From positions 861,143 through 925,142 of the forward strand of contig NW_024468510.1 in the NCBI RefSeq assembly GCF_001632365.1: a stretch of DNA of 64,000 bases. Direction: 5' to 3'. This DNA is from Laetiporus sulphureus 93-53 (taxonomy: Eukaryota; Basidiomycota; Agaricomycetes; Polyporales; Laetiporaceae). Shown in pieces: positions 35,629 to 46,776 of the stretch. Each line of letters starts with the position of its first letter. Position 1 is the first letter of the stretch. A model generated the notes under the pieces. The model did no database searches, was not told the DNA's origin, and worked only from the letters and a program-made list of their open reading frames with translations. The translations under genes were made by a program, and so were the position numbers.

Positions 35629-37944
35629 TCAGAACTGCTGTCTCAGGTAAATGGCAGATAACCGTATGAAAGCCCACACGAGTCCAACGGCACAATACAC
35701 ACTAGTCAGCATCAGCGGTAAGAACTCGAGCGCTGCTACACCCTCTGCCGTCGTACTTGAATCCTGTGACGGGGACTCCTTGGATGGCCTGCGCGCGAAA
35801 ACTGGGAAGAGTGTAACGAAGAGCTGCAGAAGCGGAAAACCAGCAAGATAGGCCTTTTCGAGACTATCAATGATAACAAAGGTCAGAGAGAGAGGAAACC
35901 TAGCGGGGTGATTGAGAAACGTGAGAAAGTGGGAGATTGATGCGGAAAGAAGGTACTTACTCATACACCCGGCGGTGAAGAGGCACAAAGACCATAATAG
36001 CCCATAGAACAGAGTATACCACTTTGACGAGTGTCTCTGCAGTACGAAACTAGGTGATCTATGTCATGAATAACATGGAACGACTCACCTGCTGGTGTGA
36101 ACAACAGCGGAAACAGGGAGAAGATACCCGCAACAGAAGCGAGCATGAACGTTCGGAAGTAGGCATGGTTCTCAGCTGCCAGCAAGCTGATATGTCGTGT
36201 CGAGAACGTTCAGCACTGCAATGCCATTTCCGAAGGTCGTGACACACCTGAGGGGCACGAGCACCAGCAATATGGCCTTCTCATGCACATGCCAGCCGAA
36301 CATGAAAGACGTATATCCACAGAGCGTAAGCGCGACCAAGAAGGATTTGTACGTGGGTGTTCGCCAGAGTTTGACGAGATATATCTATATCACGGCATGA
36401 GGATCACGGAGCACTGCATCGTCAAACACACACTCACAGCTTGGAAGGCGATGGTAATAATGAAAGTGTGTATTGGCTTGACATTCGGTAGGACAGCGAA
36501 AACGGTGTCTCCGACAAGGCCGCGGGAGGTTGATGCAACACCCGATGCATTGACGAGAACGGACTGAAGCTGACTATGCTTAACGACTACAGAAGCATCA
36601 TCAGCATGCCACGAATCGTATGCCTAACACAAGACGTACATCTCAACAAAACTCTGTCAGTGGCTGTCACAAGTGCCCAGACGTTTGGTGCCCAGTATGC
36701 ATGATTTAATCCTCGCGTGAAGGGAAAGAGCCGGCTGAGCAACTGGGGTAGTTGACCCATCAGGAGAAATGGTCCAATTGATACCAAGAAGACGAGGATG
36801 ACTGCATTTGCGAGAGAAATGAAGCGCACGGGAAGAAGCTCGCCTGAGGGGGAGAGACAAAACGAGCGGAGAAGGTAAATGAAATATGCCGGCTATCGGA
36901 GGAGGGATGAGCTATGATATTGACTAGAAGATGCACGTAATCCCGAATACCCACCGCCAAGTACATGTAGATATGCTTGAAGTTCAGGAGGATGGCAAAG
37001 AGAAGTCCGCTTGCCAGTTTGTTGTCCTGGTGATACTAGGAATTGAGAAAATCACGAAAACGGCACCGAGTCTGTGATCACTCACGTTGCGAGCCATGAG
37101 GATCGACCACAGCAGTATTCCAAACATGAAACCGTTGTACTGAAAGTGTATATGGTCGACAATAAGGAACCCCGGATGAAGGAACAATGACGCAGAAATA
37201 ATTCTTTGAGTGGAAGGATCCACTGCGCCTCGGATAAATCTATGCCAGCGTCAGCAATGTACCTAGATGAGGGTCACAAGCGATGGCAACCTAAGAAGAG
37301 CAGCGCCCATCACCAGTTCCGTCAGGATAACGGTCGTGCGCTGATACGCCACGACGGACCACGCATCATAGTTGAGATTGTTGAGGTCGACGATTCGTGG
37401 ATCGACGAGGTATGCGGGTATAGAGAGGATCTTCTCGAAGTAGGCGAAAAACGGTGGGTAGTCGAGAGCTGATGAGGTGGCAATCAGAGCTGTACAGCAC
37501 AGATAAAAAATTGCACCGCATACTCCATTCAGAGGTGGTCTGGACGCCATTTCAATATAATATGGCTTTCGTTTAAGAAGCGGACATACATACGTCGTAG
37601 TACCACTTGGAGATGGGGAGGGTGTGTGTGATGGCCAGCCAGTTTCTATGGACCTCAAAGTCTGTTGAGCGACTTCAGTCATACTTGCACTCAGTACGCA
37701 GTTCATTTTGCGTGAGACCAGAGAACAATACATACTAAGCGGGGAAGAGTAGGAGCTTCAGACACGTCGATGCAATTAGGATATCCCACTCAGAGGAGTC
37801 GAGGTGAAGCCGAGGAAGCCACCGTGTCTCCTTCACATCAGCCTTGCTCTCCTCCTGTTCAGGAATGGGTTCCGGATGGTTTGGCTCATGCTCAAGGAAT
37901 GAGCGAGAGATCGGCGAAGGTGTCGTGCCCCGAACACGTTGCAT
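35629..37944 (-). CDS. ALG8: Dolichyl-phosphate-glucose α-1,3-glucosyltransferase ALG8
   Basis: Exons (complement): 35629-35899, 35961-36036, 36089-36186, 36248-36384, 36438-36586, 36640-36892, 36955-37026, 37086-37239, 37291-37468, 37524-37539, 37594-37672, 37736-37944; 563 residues. Family hallmarks: [33 protein letters not shown] with the catalytic Asp region, [15 protein letters not shown] segment (here [11 protein letters not shown]), [15 protein letters not shown] and [17 protein letters not shown]. Many hydrophobic segments fit an ER multispanning GT-C enzyme that adds the second glucose to the lipid-linked oligosaccharide. A 16-base exon (37524-37539) supplies TTSEW; without it the motif would be lost. 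The N-terminal ~45 residues are a polar extension. Confidence 0.95.
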
Positions 37945-38151
37945 ATCGATGCTCGTTCAAAGAACCCGAGAGTGTGCTGTAGATCAGGCCAAGCAGGAAG
38001 CAGGGCTGACGGACCGTCTGGATGGGAGAGACCAAGTAGTAGCAGAGCAAGGAGCGCGGATACAGCGTGCGTGCAAGGGGATCTCGCATGTGCCACCGAC
38101 GCGTCTGACGCACCCCGCATTCAGACCACCCGCCACTACCTATCTCCTGTC

Positions 38152-38556
38152 ATGAGCGAACAAGCGGCTTCCACTCAGATCGCTGACCAGACTGCCAGCC
38201 AAAGGTGTGTACGAGCGGCTGACCTTTCAGCTCAATCAGCTCAAGGTGTCCCAACAGCGGCGTCCTTGCGAAACTGCTCATATTCAGCGCTGCTTTAGCA
38301 GTTGCTCCCATCGCCTCATACTTCCTCTCCAAGGACTACCTCTGGGACGGTGCGTATGCTCGTACCGTCGAAGTGACGTCGCTGAAATAGTTTGACTTCA
38401 GGCAATACAACACTTGCTGCGGTAACCGCCATTGTCACTGCAAATGTTGTGCTGGTGGCTTATATCATAATGTCCGTTCGCGAGGAGCGACAAGCCACCC
38501 TTGTCTCGCCATCGCCACCAGCGCCACTACCAGTCGAGTCAAAGAAAGAACGGTAG
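38152..38556 (+). CDS. VMA21: V-ATPase assembly factor Vma21
   Basis: Exons: 38152-38204, 38258-38349, 38402-38556; 99 residues. Two membrane hairpin segments are visible: GVLAKLLIFSAALAVAPIAS and TAIVTANVVLVAYIIMSV, separated by SKDYLWDGNTT as in the family. The tail ends SKKER, a di-lysine type ER-retrieval signal. Vma21 escorts assembly of the V0 sector in the ER. The gene is divergent from ALG8 across 207 bases and convergent with RNR2 copy A. Confidence 0.9.
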
Positions 38557-38874
38557 GCACGCCAGTCCTCATTAATTGTGTGACCGAGGCTGCCGCTACA
38601 ATGCCAACGGCAAAGCTCCATGACTTTATAAAAGGACAAACTATATTTGTCATCGTACTCATCCTACTCAAAGAAAGTATCCCCGAACAGTATGCCAATC
38701 CTTGTACGATATTGAACACAAATAGTATGTATTACAAATATAATTACATTGTGAGGGTGTGCATAATGATAACAGATCTAAGAGATGACACGGTGAAGGT
38801 GATACAGTCCTAAGCAGGCATGATAGGGTAGCAGATACGTGCATAAGGGACGGTGGACGATAAAGATGAACCGA
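38557..38874. other. Convergent intergenic region
   Basis: 318 bases, locally AT-rich around 38720-38760. No gene or repeat supported. Confidence 0.5.
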
Positions 38875-40389
38875 TCAGAAATCCTCATCGAGCGAGCTAT
38901 TGGAAGTGGTCAGAGAAATGTTGCGATGCTTGCTAACAGGAGTTATGCTCACAAAGTCTTTCCGGAATTCTCGGACGTCGAGCTCTTCGCCGACGTGTTC
39001 ACATTCGCCTTCGCGTAGTCGGACACCCGCTTCTCGAAGAAGTTAGTCTTGCCCTGAAGCGAGATCATGTCCATGAAGTCGAAGGGGTTTGTCGCGCCGT
39101 ACACCTTGGGATCACCGAGAGCGACGAGCAGGCGGTCGGCGACGAACTCGATGTACTGGCACATGAGCTTCGCGTTCATGCCAATGAGCGCGCAAGGAAT
39201 TGCATCTACAGCGAATGACTGTTAGATCGCCAACACCACGGCAGCGACGACACGCACCAGTCAGAAACTCTTGCTCAATATTAACGGCCTCTATGATAAT
39301 CTTCTTGATAATGTCAGGGTGCGGGCGCCTCTTGAGGTGGCTGAAGAGGAGGCAGGCGAAGTCGGTGTGCATGCCCTCGTCACGGCTGATGAGCTCGTTC
39401 GAAAACGTGAGCCCAGGCATGAGACCGCGCTTTTTGAGCCAGAAGATGGACGCAAATGAGCCAGAGAAGAAGATACCCTCCACTGCTGCGAAAGCGACCA
39501 GGCGCTCCGCAAACGACGACCGCTTGTCAGAGATCCAGCGCAACGCCCAATCCGCCTTCTTCTTGATGCAAGGGATGGTCTCGACGGCGTCGAAGAGATG
39601 CTCGCGCTGCTGAGGGTCCTTGATGTATGAGTCGATGAGCAGGGAGTATGTCTCGGAGTGGATGTTCTCCATCATGATCTGGAAGCCATAGAAGCAGCGT
39701 GCTTCAGCGGCCTGCACCTCGTTCGAAAACCGCTCGACAAGATTCTCGTTGACAATACCATCTGAGGCAGCAAAGAACGCAAGAACGTGCGAGATGAAGT
39801 GGCGTTCGTTATCGGTCATGCGATTGTTCCAGTCGTGCTGGTCCTTCGAGAGGTCAATCTCCTCCACCGTCCAGAATGACGCCTCGGCCTTCTTGTACAT
39901 TTGCCAGATCTACAGGCAATGATAAACAACGAGAAAAACTGATAGATGTGCAATGCTAGCATACCTCATGGTATTGAATAGGGAAGAGGACGAAGCGGCG
40001 CTTAGTTTCCATCAACAGAGGTTCCATGTCTACACGGTCATGTGAACCTCAATTGTCGTATCAGGACGCATCGCGAGCCACTCACGTTCTGGGAGATCAA
40101 CCTGGCCAATCCATCGCTTGCGCAAATCAGAAAGCTCGACGCCCTCGTCTTCTGAGTCACAGTGAGGAGAGTGTGAACGACGAGCATCGTCAATGACCTC
40201 TACCGGCGCCTTCTTGCCAGCCTTGGTAGGCGTGTCAAGTGACATAGCATGAACAGCCGCGGCAACCTAACAAAGAAAGGTTAACTGCCCAGGCTTTATG
40301 ATGTTGAAGCCTGCATCGCATACCTTCTTGCTTGGTGTTGAAGTGGGCGACGCGACGCGCGGGGGAGTGCTCAAGCCAGCAACGGACAT
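38875..40389 (-). CDS. RNR2: Ribonucleotide reductase small subunit (R2), copy A
   Basis: Exons (complement): 38875-38896, 38953-39205, 39258-39909, 39965-40029, 40086-40266, 40324-40389; 412 residues. The di-iron/tyrosyl-radical protein reduces ribonucleotides together with R1. Iron ligands and radical environment are intact: [35 protein letters not shown], and later [20 protein letters not shown]. The N-terminal ~85 residues carry a KAGKK and Ser-rich regulatory-type stretch. The last exon is only 22 bases; it gives the C-terminal FSLDEDF peptide that docks to R1 in the family. Without this exon the frame would end KTL, which lacks the docking tail. TATAAAA lies 83 bases upstream. Confidence 0.95.
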
Positions 40390-40471
40390 CGTAGCTACAG
40401 TAGAGGGAGAAGAATGTGGATATAAGAGGAGGTATGCTCGAGGACGCAGTGAAGAACCGCGCTTGAGGCGC

Positions 40472-40478
40472 TTTTATA
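40472..40478 (-). promoter_or_regulatory. TATA box of RNR2 copy A
   Basis: TATAAAA on the minus strand, 83 bases upstream of the copy A start codon. Confidence 0.55.
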
Positions 40479-40520
40479 GTGTTTGGCTGTTGGCGCGTTG
40501 TTTTGCGCATTCAACAAACA

Positions 40521-40536
40521 ACGCGTCGCGACGCGT
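40521..40536. promoter_or_regulatory. Two adjacent MCB (ACGCGT) boxes in the shared RNR2 promoter
   Basis: ACGCGT occurs at 40521-40526 and 40531-40536, joined by CGCG. ACGCGT is the MluI cell-cycle box bound by MBF in yeasts, which drives RNR genes at G1/S. CACGTG sites lie at 40557-40562 and 40645-40650. Use by MBF here is inference from sequence and gene context. Confidence 0.6.
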
Positions 40537-40636
40537 TTAATTTACTTTTTTTCATGCACGTGATCGTACCCAGGGCTAGAAGCCCCCCGAGCCAGTCATG
40601 CGCGGCCGTTCGAGCCCGAATTAGGCAAGTGTTCCA

Positions 40637-40642
40637 ACGCGT
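40637..40642. promoter_or_regulatory. Third MCB (ACGCGT) box in the shared RNR2 promoter
   Basis: A further perfect ACGCGT, about 100 bases from the first pair and about 140 bases upstream of copy B. Confidence 0.55.
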
Positions 40643-40783
40643 GTCACGTGCTCAGGCGCGACCCTCGATTCAATTTTTGGCTGAATGACTGAGCAGGACA
40701 GCGCAGCGCTGTCTCCTGTCCAAGACTTCAAGTGCGTTTTTTTTTGTCGTACGACTGCTGCGCGTTGCGGCTCGAATCCGGTT

Positions 40784-42181
40784 ATGCTGAGCTCCTCTCT
40801 GACAACATTGAACACTATCACCAAGATGCCTAACGGAGAATTGCAAGAAGGATTATTCAAGCCATCTTCAGAGAGCTCTGTACACTACATGTCACAGCCT
40901 AGTGCCTCAAAGAATGTAGATCTTCATACACGCTTCGTGGGGGAAGTGGACCTGCCGGAACGTGAGTCTACTTCCATGAATGATGTGTTTCACATGTAGT
41001 CATGTTTCATAGACCAAGAACCTCTGCTCGCGGAGACAAAAAGACGCTTTGTGCTTTTTCCTATCCAGTATCATGAGGTGCGCCTATCCGAGGCAGCGAA
41101 GATCGGTGAGCAGCACTCATGCTGAAATTCGGCAGATCTGGCGTATGTACAAGGCGGCGGAAGCTTCCTTCTGGACAGCGGAAGAAATAGACCTCTCGCA
41201 CGATATCGTGGATTGGAATACTCGTCTCAACGATGACGAACGGCACTTCATATCGCATGTACTGGCATTCTTTGCTGGCTCGGATGGTATCGTAAACGAA
41301 AACCTCGTAGAACGATTCTCAAATGAGGTACAAGTAGCCGAAGCGCGCTGCTTTTACGGTTTCCAGATAATGATGGAGAACATCCACTCCGAGACGTACT
41401 CTCTACTCATTGACACATATATCAAGGACGAGAAGCAGAGAGAACATCTGTTTGACGCAATAGAGACAATCCCATGTATCAAAAAGAAGGCTGACTGGGC
41501 GTTACGGTGGATATCTGACAAGCAATCCTCATTTGCGGAGCGACTGGTCGCGTTCGCGGCGGTGGAGGGCGTCTTCTTCTCTGGCTCGTTTGCGTCCATC
41601 TTTTGGCTCAAGAAGCGCGGTCTCATGCCTGGGCTCACATTTTCAAACGAATTGATCATCCGTGACGAGGGCATGCACACTGACTTTGCATGTCTCCTGT
41701 ACCGCCATCTCAAGCGACGGTTACATCCGGACGTCATTCTGAAGATTGTCATGGAGGCGGTAGCCATCGAGAAGGAGTTCCTTACAGGTGACGTGCCTTA
41801 CGCTGCTCAACTACAATCATAAGTCGCATTGACGCAAGTCGATCAGATGCGCTACCATGCGCACTAATCGGGATGAACTCCAAGCTTATGTGCCAATATA
41901 TCGAGTTCGTTGCGGATCGGCTTCTTGTCTGCCTTGGAAATGAGAAGCGTTATCGTGTGACGAATCCGTTCGATTTCATGGATATGATCTCGCTCCAGGG
42001 CAAGACCAATTTCTTCGAGAAACGGGTGTCCGACTACGCCAAGGCGGGTCTCAACCCTGCCGAACGTTCACAATCAAGCACAGATAATGGACATGGTAAC
42101 AAATACTTGTATGTCCCGTTGACTTCTCATATCAATCGCCTACTCACAGCCTCCTACAGTTCGTTGGATGAGGATTTTTGA
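40784..42181 (+). CDS. Ribonucleotide reductase small subunit (R2), copy B
   Basis: Exons: 40784-40961, 41013-41077, 41136-41787, 41847-42095, 42150-42181; 391 residues. It is a close paralogue of copy A, with the same 65- and 652-base internal exons and introns at the same codons. Iron-site motifs [35 protein letters not shown] and [14 protein letters not shown] are intact, so it is not a Rnr4-like inactive partner. It ends SSLDEDF, a slight variant of the R1-docking tail. The N-terminus is shorter and unrelated to copy A. An alternative start is the ATG at 40826. The last intron (54 bases) has no stop and is a multiple of three, so its retention would keep frame. Confidence 0.92.
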
Positions 42182-42439
42182 GTGACGATGGCCTAAACTC
42201 TTGTAATAACTGGCATCAACCCCACTATAGGTTGAGATTACCCCCACTCTTCGGATCGTACACAGCTCTACACGTCCTGTCAGTATCATTATTCGATGTC
42301 ATACGCAATGTATCCTCCGCTCCTCGTGTGCTTTTATCCACGCACTTCCATGAAACTTGCACATCATGCTCTGACAGCAGAGATAATATGACTATTCGAA
42401 CGCCTAGAGCTATATATAAGTACGTATTAGACATTGTAT

Positions 42440-44198
42440 TTACTTCTTCGCAATATGTACCACTGTTCACAATAGAGTCAGCTGGCGAGATCACAATTGA
42501 GATAGCATTGAAGGCTATACCATCTTCATCCTCCAGAACGTGTTCAACGCCAACCTTCTGCCCTCTCGTATGTTTTGCACTAGATCCCCACACGATGGCG
42601 CTGCGAGGAAGATAAGTCTCCGATCCAAAGGAACGTATGCTATTTCACACACTATTTCATCTGTTTCGCGATTTCCTTGTGTATAGCATTGCAGAAGTCT
42701 TCTACCGAGGACTTTCCACGTCTCAGCACGACAGGGGAGCTATAGTCGGGTGGGGCGCCACGAGGCTTGGTGTAGGCGCGGACGAGATCTAACCTCTCCC
42801 ACATGATATCGAGCAGCTCGTCGATGTTGAGCCATTCCCGAGAAGAAATAGGTACACTGTTAGGAATCTTGTATAGTAGATCAAGTTCTTCGATGGAGAT
42901 TGCGTCGATCTGGGATGAACGCTCAGCAGCCCGGTCTCGTAGCATCAAGAGCGGTAGTATGCTAACCTTGTTGAGAACCTGATGACGAGGCACGTTGATA
43001 TTTCAGTGGCAACGAAGCCGCAGTAGAGACACACACATACATAAATAGCAGGAATATATACTCTACGAGATCCATCAGCATTCGCGACAATGTTAGAATG
43101 ACCGCACCAACCTGTTCCCCTCGATTACGTCTACCAAGTCGTCCGCAGTAGCATTTTGTTGACGTATCGCGATATCAGCATTGCTCAACTTGTATTCGCT
43201 CAGAATTGCCTTGATCTCTTCAGGATCGATGTTCGTGAGTGGTACTGTGTTTGTGATGGCAATTCCACCCTTGTCTTTCTTTTTCACCGTGATTGCTGGT
43301 GGCTTCTTGTTCAGCCTGATGCCAAACGCTTCCAATTCGGACTCGATGAGCTTCTTGTCTCCAAGTGGCTTGAGCACGTCCAGGACGATGAAGATGAGAT
43401 TACACGTGCGTGCGACTGGGTCCAGTCTTCAGATGCAATAGTGTCCAGACTGAAAAATATGCGTACCGGCAATGACTGGTACACGTCAGATGTCTGCGTG
43501 TATGAATCGCAAGCTCTGTACGCACCTTGACGACCTCTTCCTCGACCGTCGTTTGCACCTTCGATGATTCCAGCTATATACATGCATCGTGATCGATGTA
43601 GAATTTAGGCACAGGTTCCTACTCACGAAGGTCCAGAATCTGTATTGGGGCACCGTGTACCTTGAGCGTACCAGGCACGGTGGTAAGAGTGGTAAAGTCG
43701 ATCTCCGAAACTTCGGAGTGTGTGCCAGTTAGTTTGGACATCAACGTCGACTTCAAAGCAGTTAGTGTGTCAAGCGTGGTGTAGAATATATGCAATATAT
43801 ACCTTTCCCACCGATGGGAAGCCAACGAATCCCACAGAGGCTATCCCAGTCCTTGCAACATCGAAGCCGATGCCGCCGCCCCCACCTCCGCCACCCTGTG
43901 GCCCGAGCAGCTCCCGCCGGAGCTTTGCGAGCTTGGCCTTGAGCTGTCCCAGATGGTAGCTCGTAGCCTTATTCTTTTGCGCTGTGGTCCAGCTGTCAGA
44001 AAGACAGACCTCGGGTTAAATGGTGCGTCAAGACGTACTCCTGGCCTAGAAGGATTATGCTTGAGTGCATTGTTCAGAGATCGGGCACAAGCACTCACCA
44101 TCTCATCTTCGACTTCCTTGAAATTACATAAGGACAATGAGAACCTGCTAGTGCATTGTCCCCTATGGGCTCACCTTGATTTTCTGTACGGTGGTCAT
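42440..44198 (-). CDS. RBG1: Developmentally regulated GTP-binding protein DRG1/Rbg1
   Basis: Thirteen exons (complement): 42440-42462, 42521-42600, 42653-42909, 42967-42978, 43041-43062, 43112-43415, 43467-43475, 43526-43573, 43627-43750, 43803-43981, 44039-44045, 44099-44116, 44175-44198; 368 residues. It reads [20 protein letters not shown], then the G1 loop [16 protein letters not shown], a TTLTTVPG switch I, DLPGIIEGA (G3), [11 protein letters not shown] (G4) and a C-terminal TGS domain with FCNAIHKEI and VWGSSAKH. These translation GTPases act with Tma46/DFRP partners on stalled ribosomes. Exons of 7, 9 and 12 bases were inferred because only they restore the family residues AR-T, V-I-A and V-L-N-K in frame with GT–AG ends. 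Confidence 0.93.
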
Positions 44199-44499
44199 GG
44201 TGGCTAGTGATGAATGAGGCTTTTGCGGCCGGATTAGGCAGGAGGGTCGACCACATGCATGCTTTGGGCGGCTAACCGTTGTAGCAACTCGCGTTACCCT
44301 CGACGAGTTGCCCGCGCGACGCCTTCCCATCCTCGTCTTCCGCTCAGTCTCCGCGACATCTCATTCCTTCGAATCCAGCCGCTCCTTGTTTATCTCGGCG
44401 ACTGGCTGGTCCGGACGCTGTCTCTCTTACCCAGTCTCTCGTTGCCGATACCTACCCTTCGCCTACACAGCCTGCACTGGGCACGCTCACCGTATAAGC
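44199..44499. other. Divergent promoter region of RBG1 and the Kch1-like gene
   Basis: 301 bases, C/T-rich on the plus strand near 44340-44450. No further feature is supported. Confidence 0.45.
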
Positions 44500-46575
44500 A
44501 TGTGTGGAGGATCTACTTGGAAGCGAGAGACCGTCCCGGACCATAAGGTGTGCTCCTAAGTTGCTGAAAGTAAACAACCCATCTCAGCATCTGCTCTCCA
44601 GTTCGATTTCGTCGATACACGAGATTTCACTGATCACTCATGCGGAATGCGAATGAAGTGAGTATGGTCGTCTTGCGCACGAACAGAGATAGTGGTGGCT
44701 GCCCTTTATGACGAGCAACTTCTATGACATTCTTGCTGCGCACCATCTCTCGTTCATCCTGTTTGTTTTCGTGACGGATGCGTTCGTGATGCGTACTGAA
44801 ACAATCAATGTACAGGTACATGTGGCTCTACATCACAGTGCTCATTTCATTCCTGGTCTACATCTCCGATATCTTCACAGCAGTAACCATGTTAACCTCT
44901 GATACATGGTCCAATGAGATCTATAATAGTTGTCCGCCAGACGAAACCAATGGATGTGTATATATTCCGTTCAAAATTGGAAAGTGGTTATTCTTTGGCT
45001 GTATTGTTGCATCCTTCGTACTGGTACGTTGCCTTATCTATGCAAGACTCGGCTTCTATTGCTCACGCTGCATAGCTTGCCTACGAAGCGTATAAGGCAA
45101 AGAAGATTATCGCGAGTCGTGATATTTCATACGCCTTTACCAATGTGATGGCTAATCACTACTATTCCTTGAGTGGGTGGGTTGGCATCTCTGCTTATCC
45201 TTGCTGACATGATGGCATAGGATCATACGACCACTTCTGCTTCTTCAACCACATCAGCAGTTCCACTAAGCGGATGGATGATTTTGCCTTCTTTGTGTTC
45301 TTCACTTTCAAGGGTACGTTATATCGACTTGACAACCACGGGTTTCTCTTATGTTCTTCCCTTACAAAAGGCTGGAAGCGCATCATTTTTGCCGAAGGAC
45401 CACGTCAATCGATCAATGCCCTCACCTTGTATGCTCTCTTTTTGGCCAAGAAGAACAAGGGACAGTGGTACGACGTCTCTAAGTACTTCAGTGGGAATAA
45501 CTACATCACCACGGCTCTGACGATCTCCACTGCGTTCACTGTGTTCATTTTCGCCCTCTCTTTGCTGATGCTCATCATCGCGGGTATTTGCTATATTCCC
45601 TTGTTGGCCTATATTCAGGGCAACCTGAAGGTGAGCGGAGCAAAAGCCAAGCGTGAACCTATTGATTTCTGAATCAACGCTGGTCTGCGCAGGAATATTG
45701 CTGTTATAAGGTCGATAAGGTGGGCCACACCTATGGCTCTTCATGAGCGGTCACTGAATGGGTGCGCTGTGTAGCGTATTGCCGAAATCATCAAACGGCG
45801 GAACAAGCAGCGCTTGGCTAAGGCTGCGGCTCTTGCGAGGAAAGAAGCTGCTGGAGACTTCTCTCATCTCAAGAACAAGAAGGGAGAGTTCGTTGCTAAG
45901 CCTCTGCCTCAACCGACCTTGCCGAACGTATTGCTCGACGATGACGACGATAAAGCATCAGTTCGCGGTCCGGCGCCCAGTATTTACAGCACGCAAAATG
46001 ACTATTACTATGAGGCGAAGGGTCGCTCGCAGGCCAACGCGGACTACAACCCGGCCGATTATCCCCCCATGCCTGCCTACAACCAGCCTTACTCCCAACA
46101 GCCGCAGTACACTGCATCAGTGGGCGCGTTGAACGACGATCACAGCATGTACGAGGACGAATACGGCAGCACGGCACATCTGACGTCGAGCGCTGCACCA
46201 TTCGCGAGAACGGAACCCACACGATCAAACATGCGCAATCCGTTCAGTCTTTATGGGGATCAGCAGAGCCAGAGCGCAGTGGCTCTAAATGCGGACTACG
46301 CTGCTACCCAGCGCCTATCGCATGTGTCGGATGGAATGGGCTACGACCAAATGCAATATGGTCAGCAAGCATCGCATGTGTCAGATGGAATGGCGTACGA
46401 CCATGCGCACTATGGTCAGCCTACGTCGCAAGCATACGCGTCTCAATATAGCCAGCCGATGTCCCGAGTATCGAACGGGTATGCGCACGATGCAGCCCCG
46501 CAATACCAGGCGCAGGCTGGCTATTACCACACTGGAGCTTATGACTATGACGCGGGGCAGGCTCATGCACTATAG
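44500..46575 (+). CDS. KCH1: Kch1/Prm6-family potassium transporter
   Basis: Exons: 44500-44547, 44602-44657, 44816-45023, 45076-45172, 45221-45313, 45371-45630, 45693-45719, 45775-46575; 529 residues. The conserved N-terminal block includes WKRETVPDHKFDFVDTRDF, and membrane helices include MWLYITVLISFLVYISDIFT, KIGKWLFFGCIVASF and a later ALSLLMLIIAGICYIPLLAY. SRDISYAFTNVMANHYYSL and SYDHFCFFNHI match the family. Yeast Kch1 and Prm6 (Kch2) carry low-affinity K+ influx and activate the calcium channel in response to pheromone. The C-terminal ~260 residues are a hydrophilic Tyr/Gln/Ala-rich tail with a 2×54-base repeat. The second intron is long (158 bases). Confidence 0.9.
46318..46425 (+). 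repeat. Two 54-base tandem repeats in the Kch1-like tail
   Basis: Imperfect in-frame units, each starting TCGCATGTGTC and encoding SHVSDGM followed by YD and a Tyr-Gly-Gln end. A third, weaker copy (SRVSNGYAHD) follows. Confidence 0.75.
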
Positions 46576-46776
46576 TCATCCACAACTTTTTCGATTTTAT
46601 TTTTTCTTGCATCCGTCATGCTCAGACAATGCAGTTTTTAGTACAGGTCTCAGAACGCCTATCGCTACTTTCTTCCTATTTGTCCCTACAGGAGATCTTG
46701 ACCATAGTACGCCATGAATATGATTGTACCCATAGGCGCTGAGACATGGACAGCATGTGCTATTTGAGGTACTGTG

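Noticed and set aside
40784..42181. RNR2 copy B as a Rnr4-like inactive partner
   Set aside because: All iron-ligand motifs (ENL, EAR, HSE) and the DEGMHTDF block are present, unlike Rnr4.
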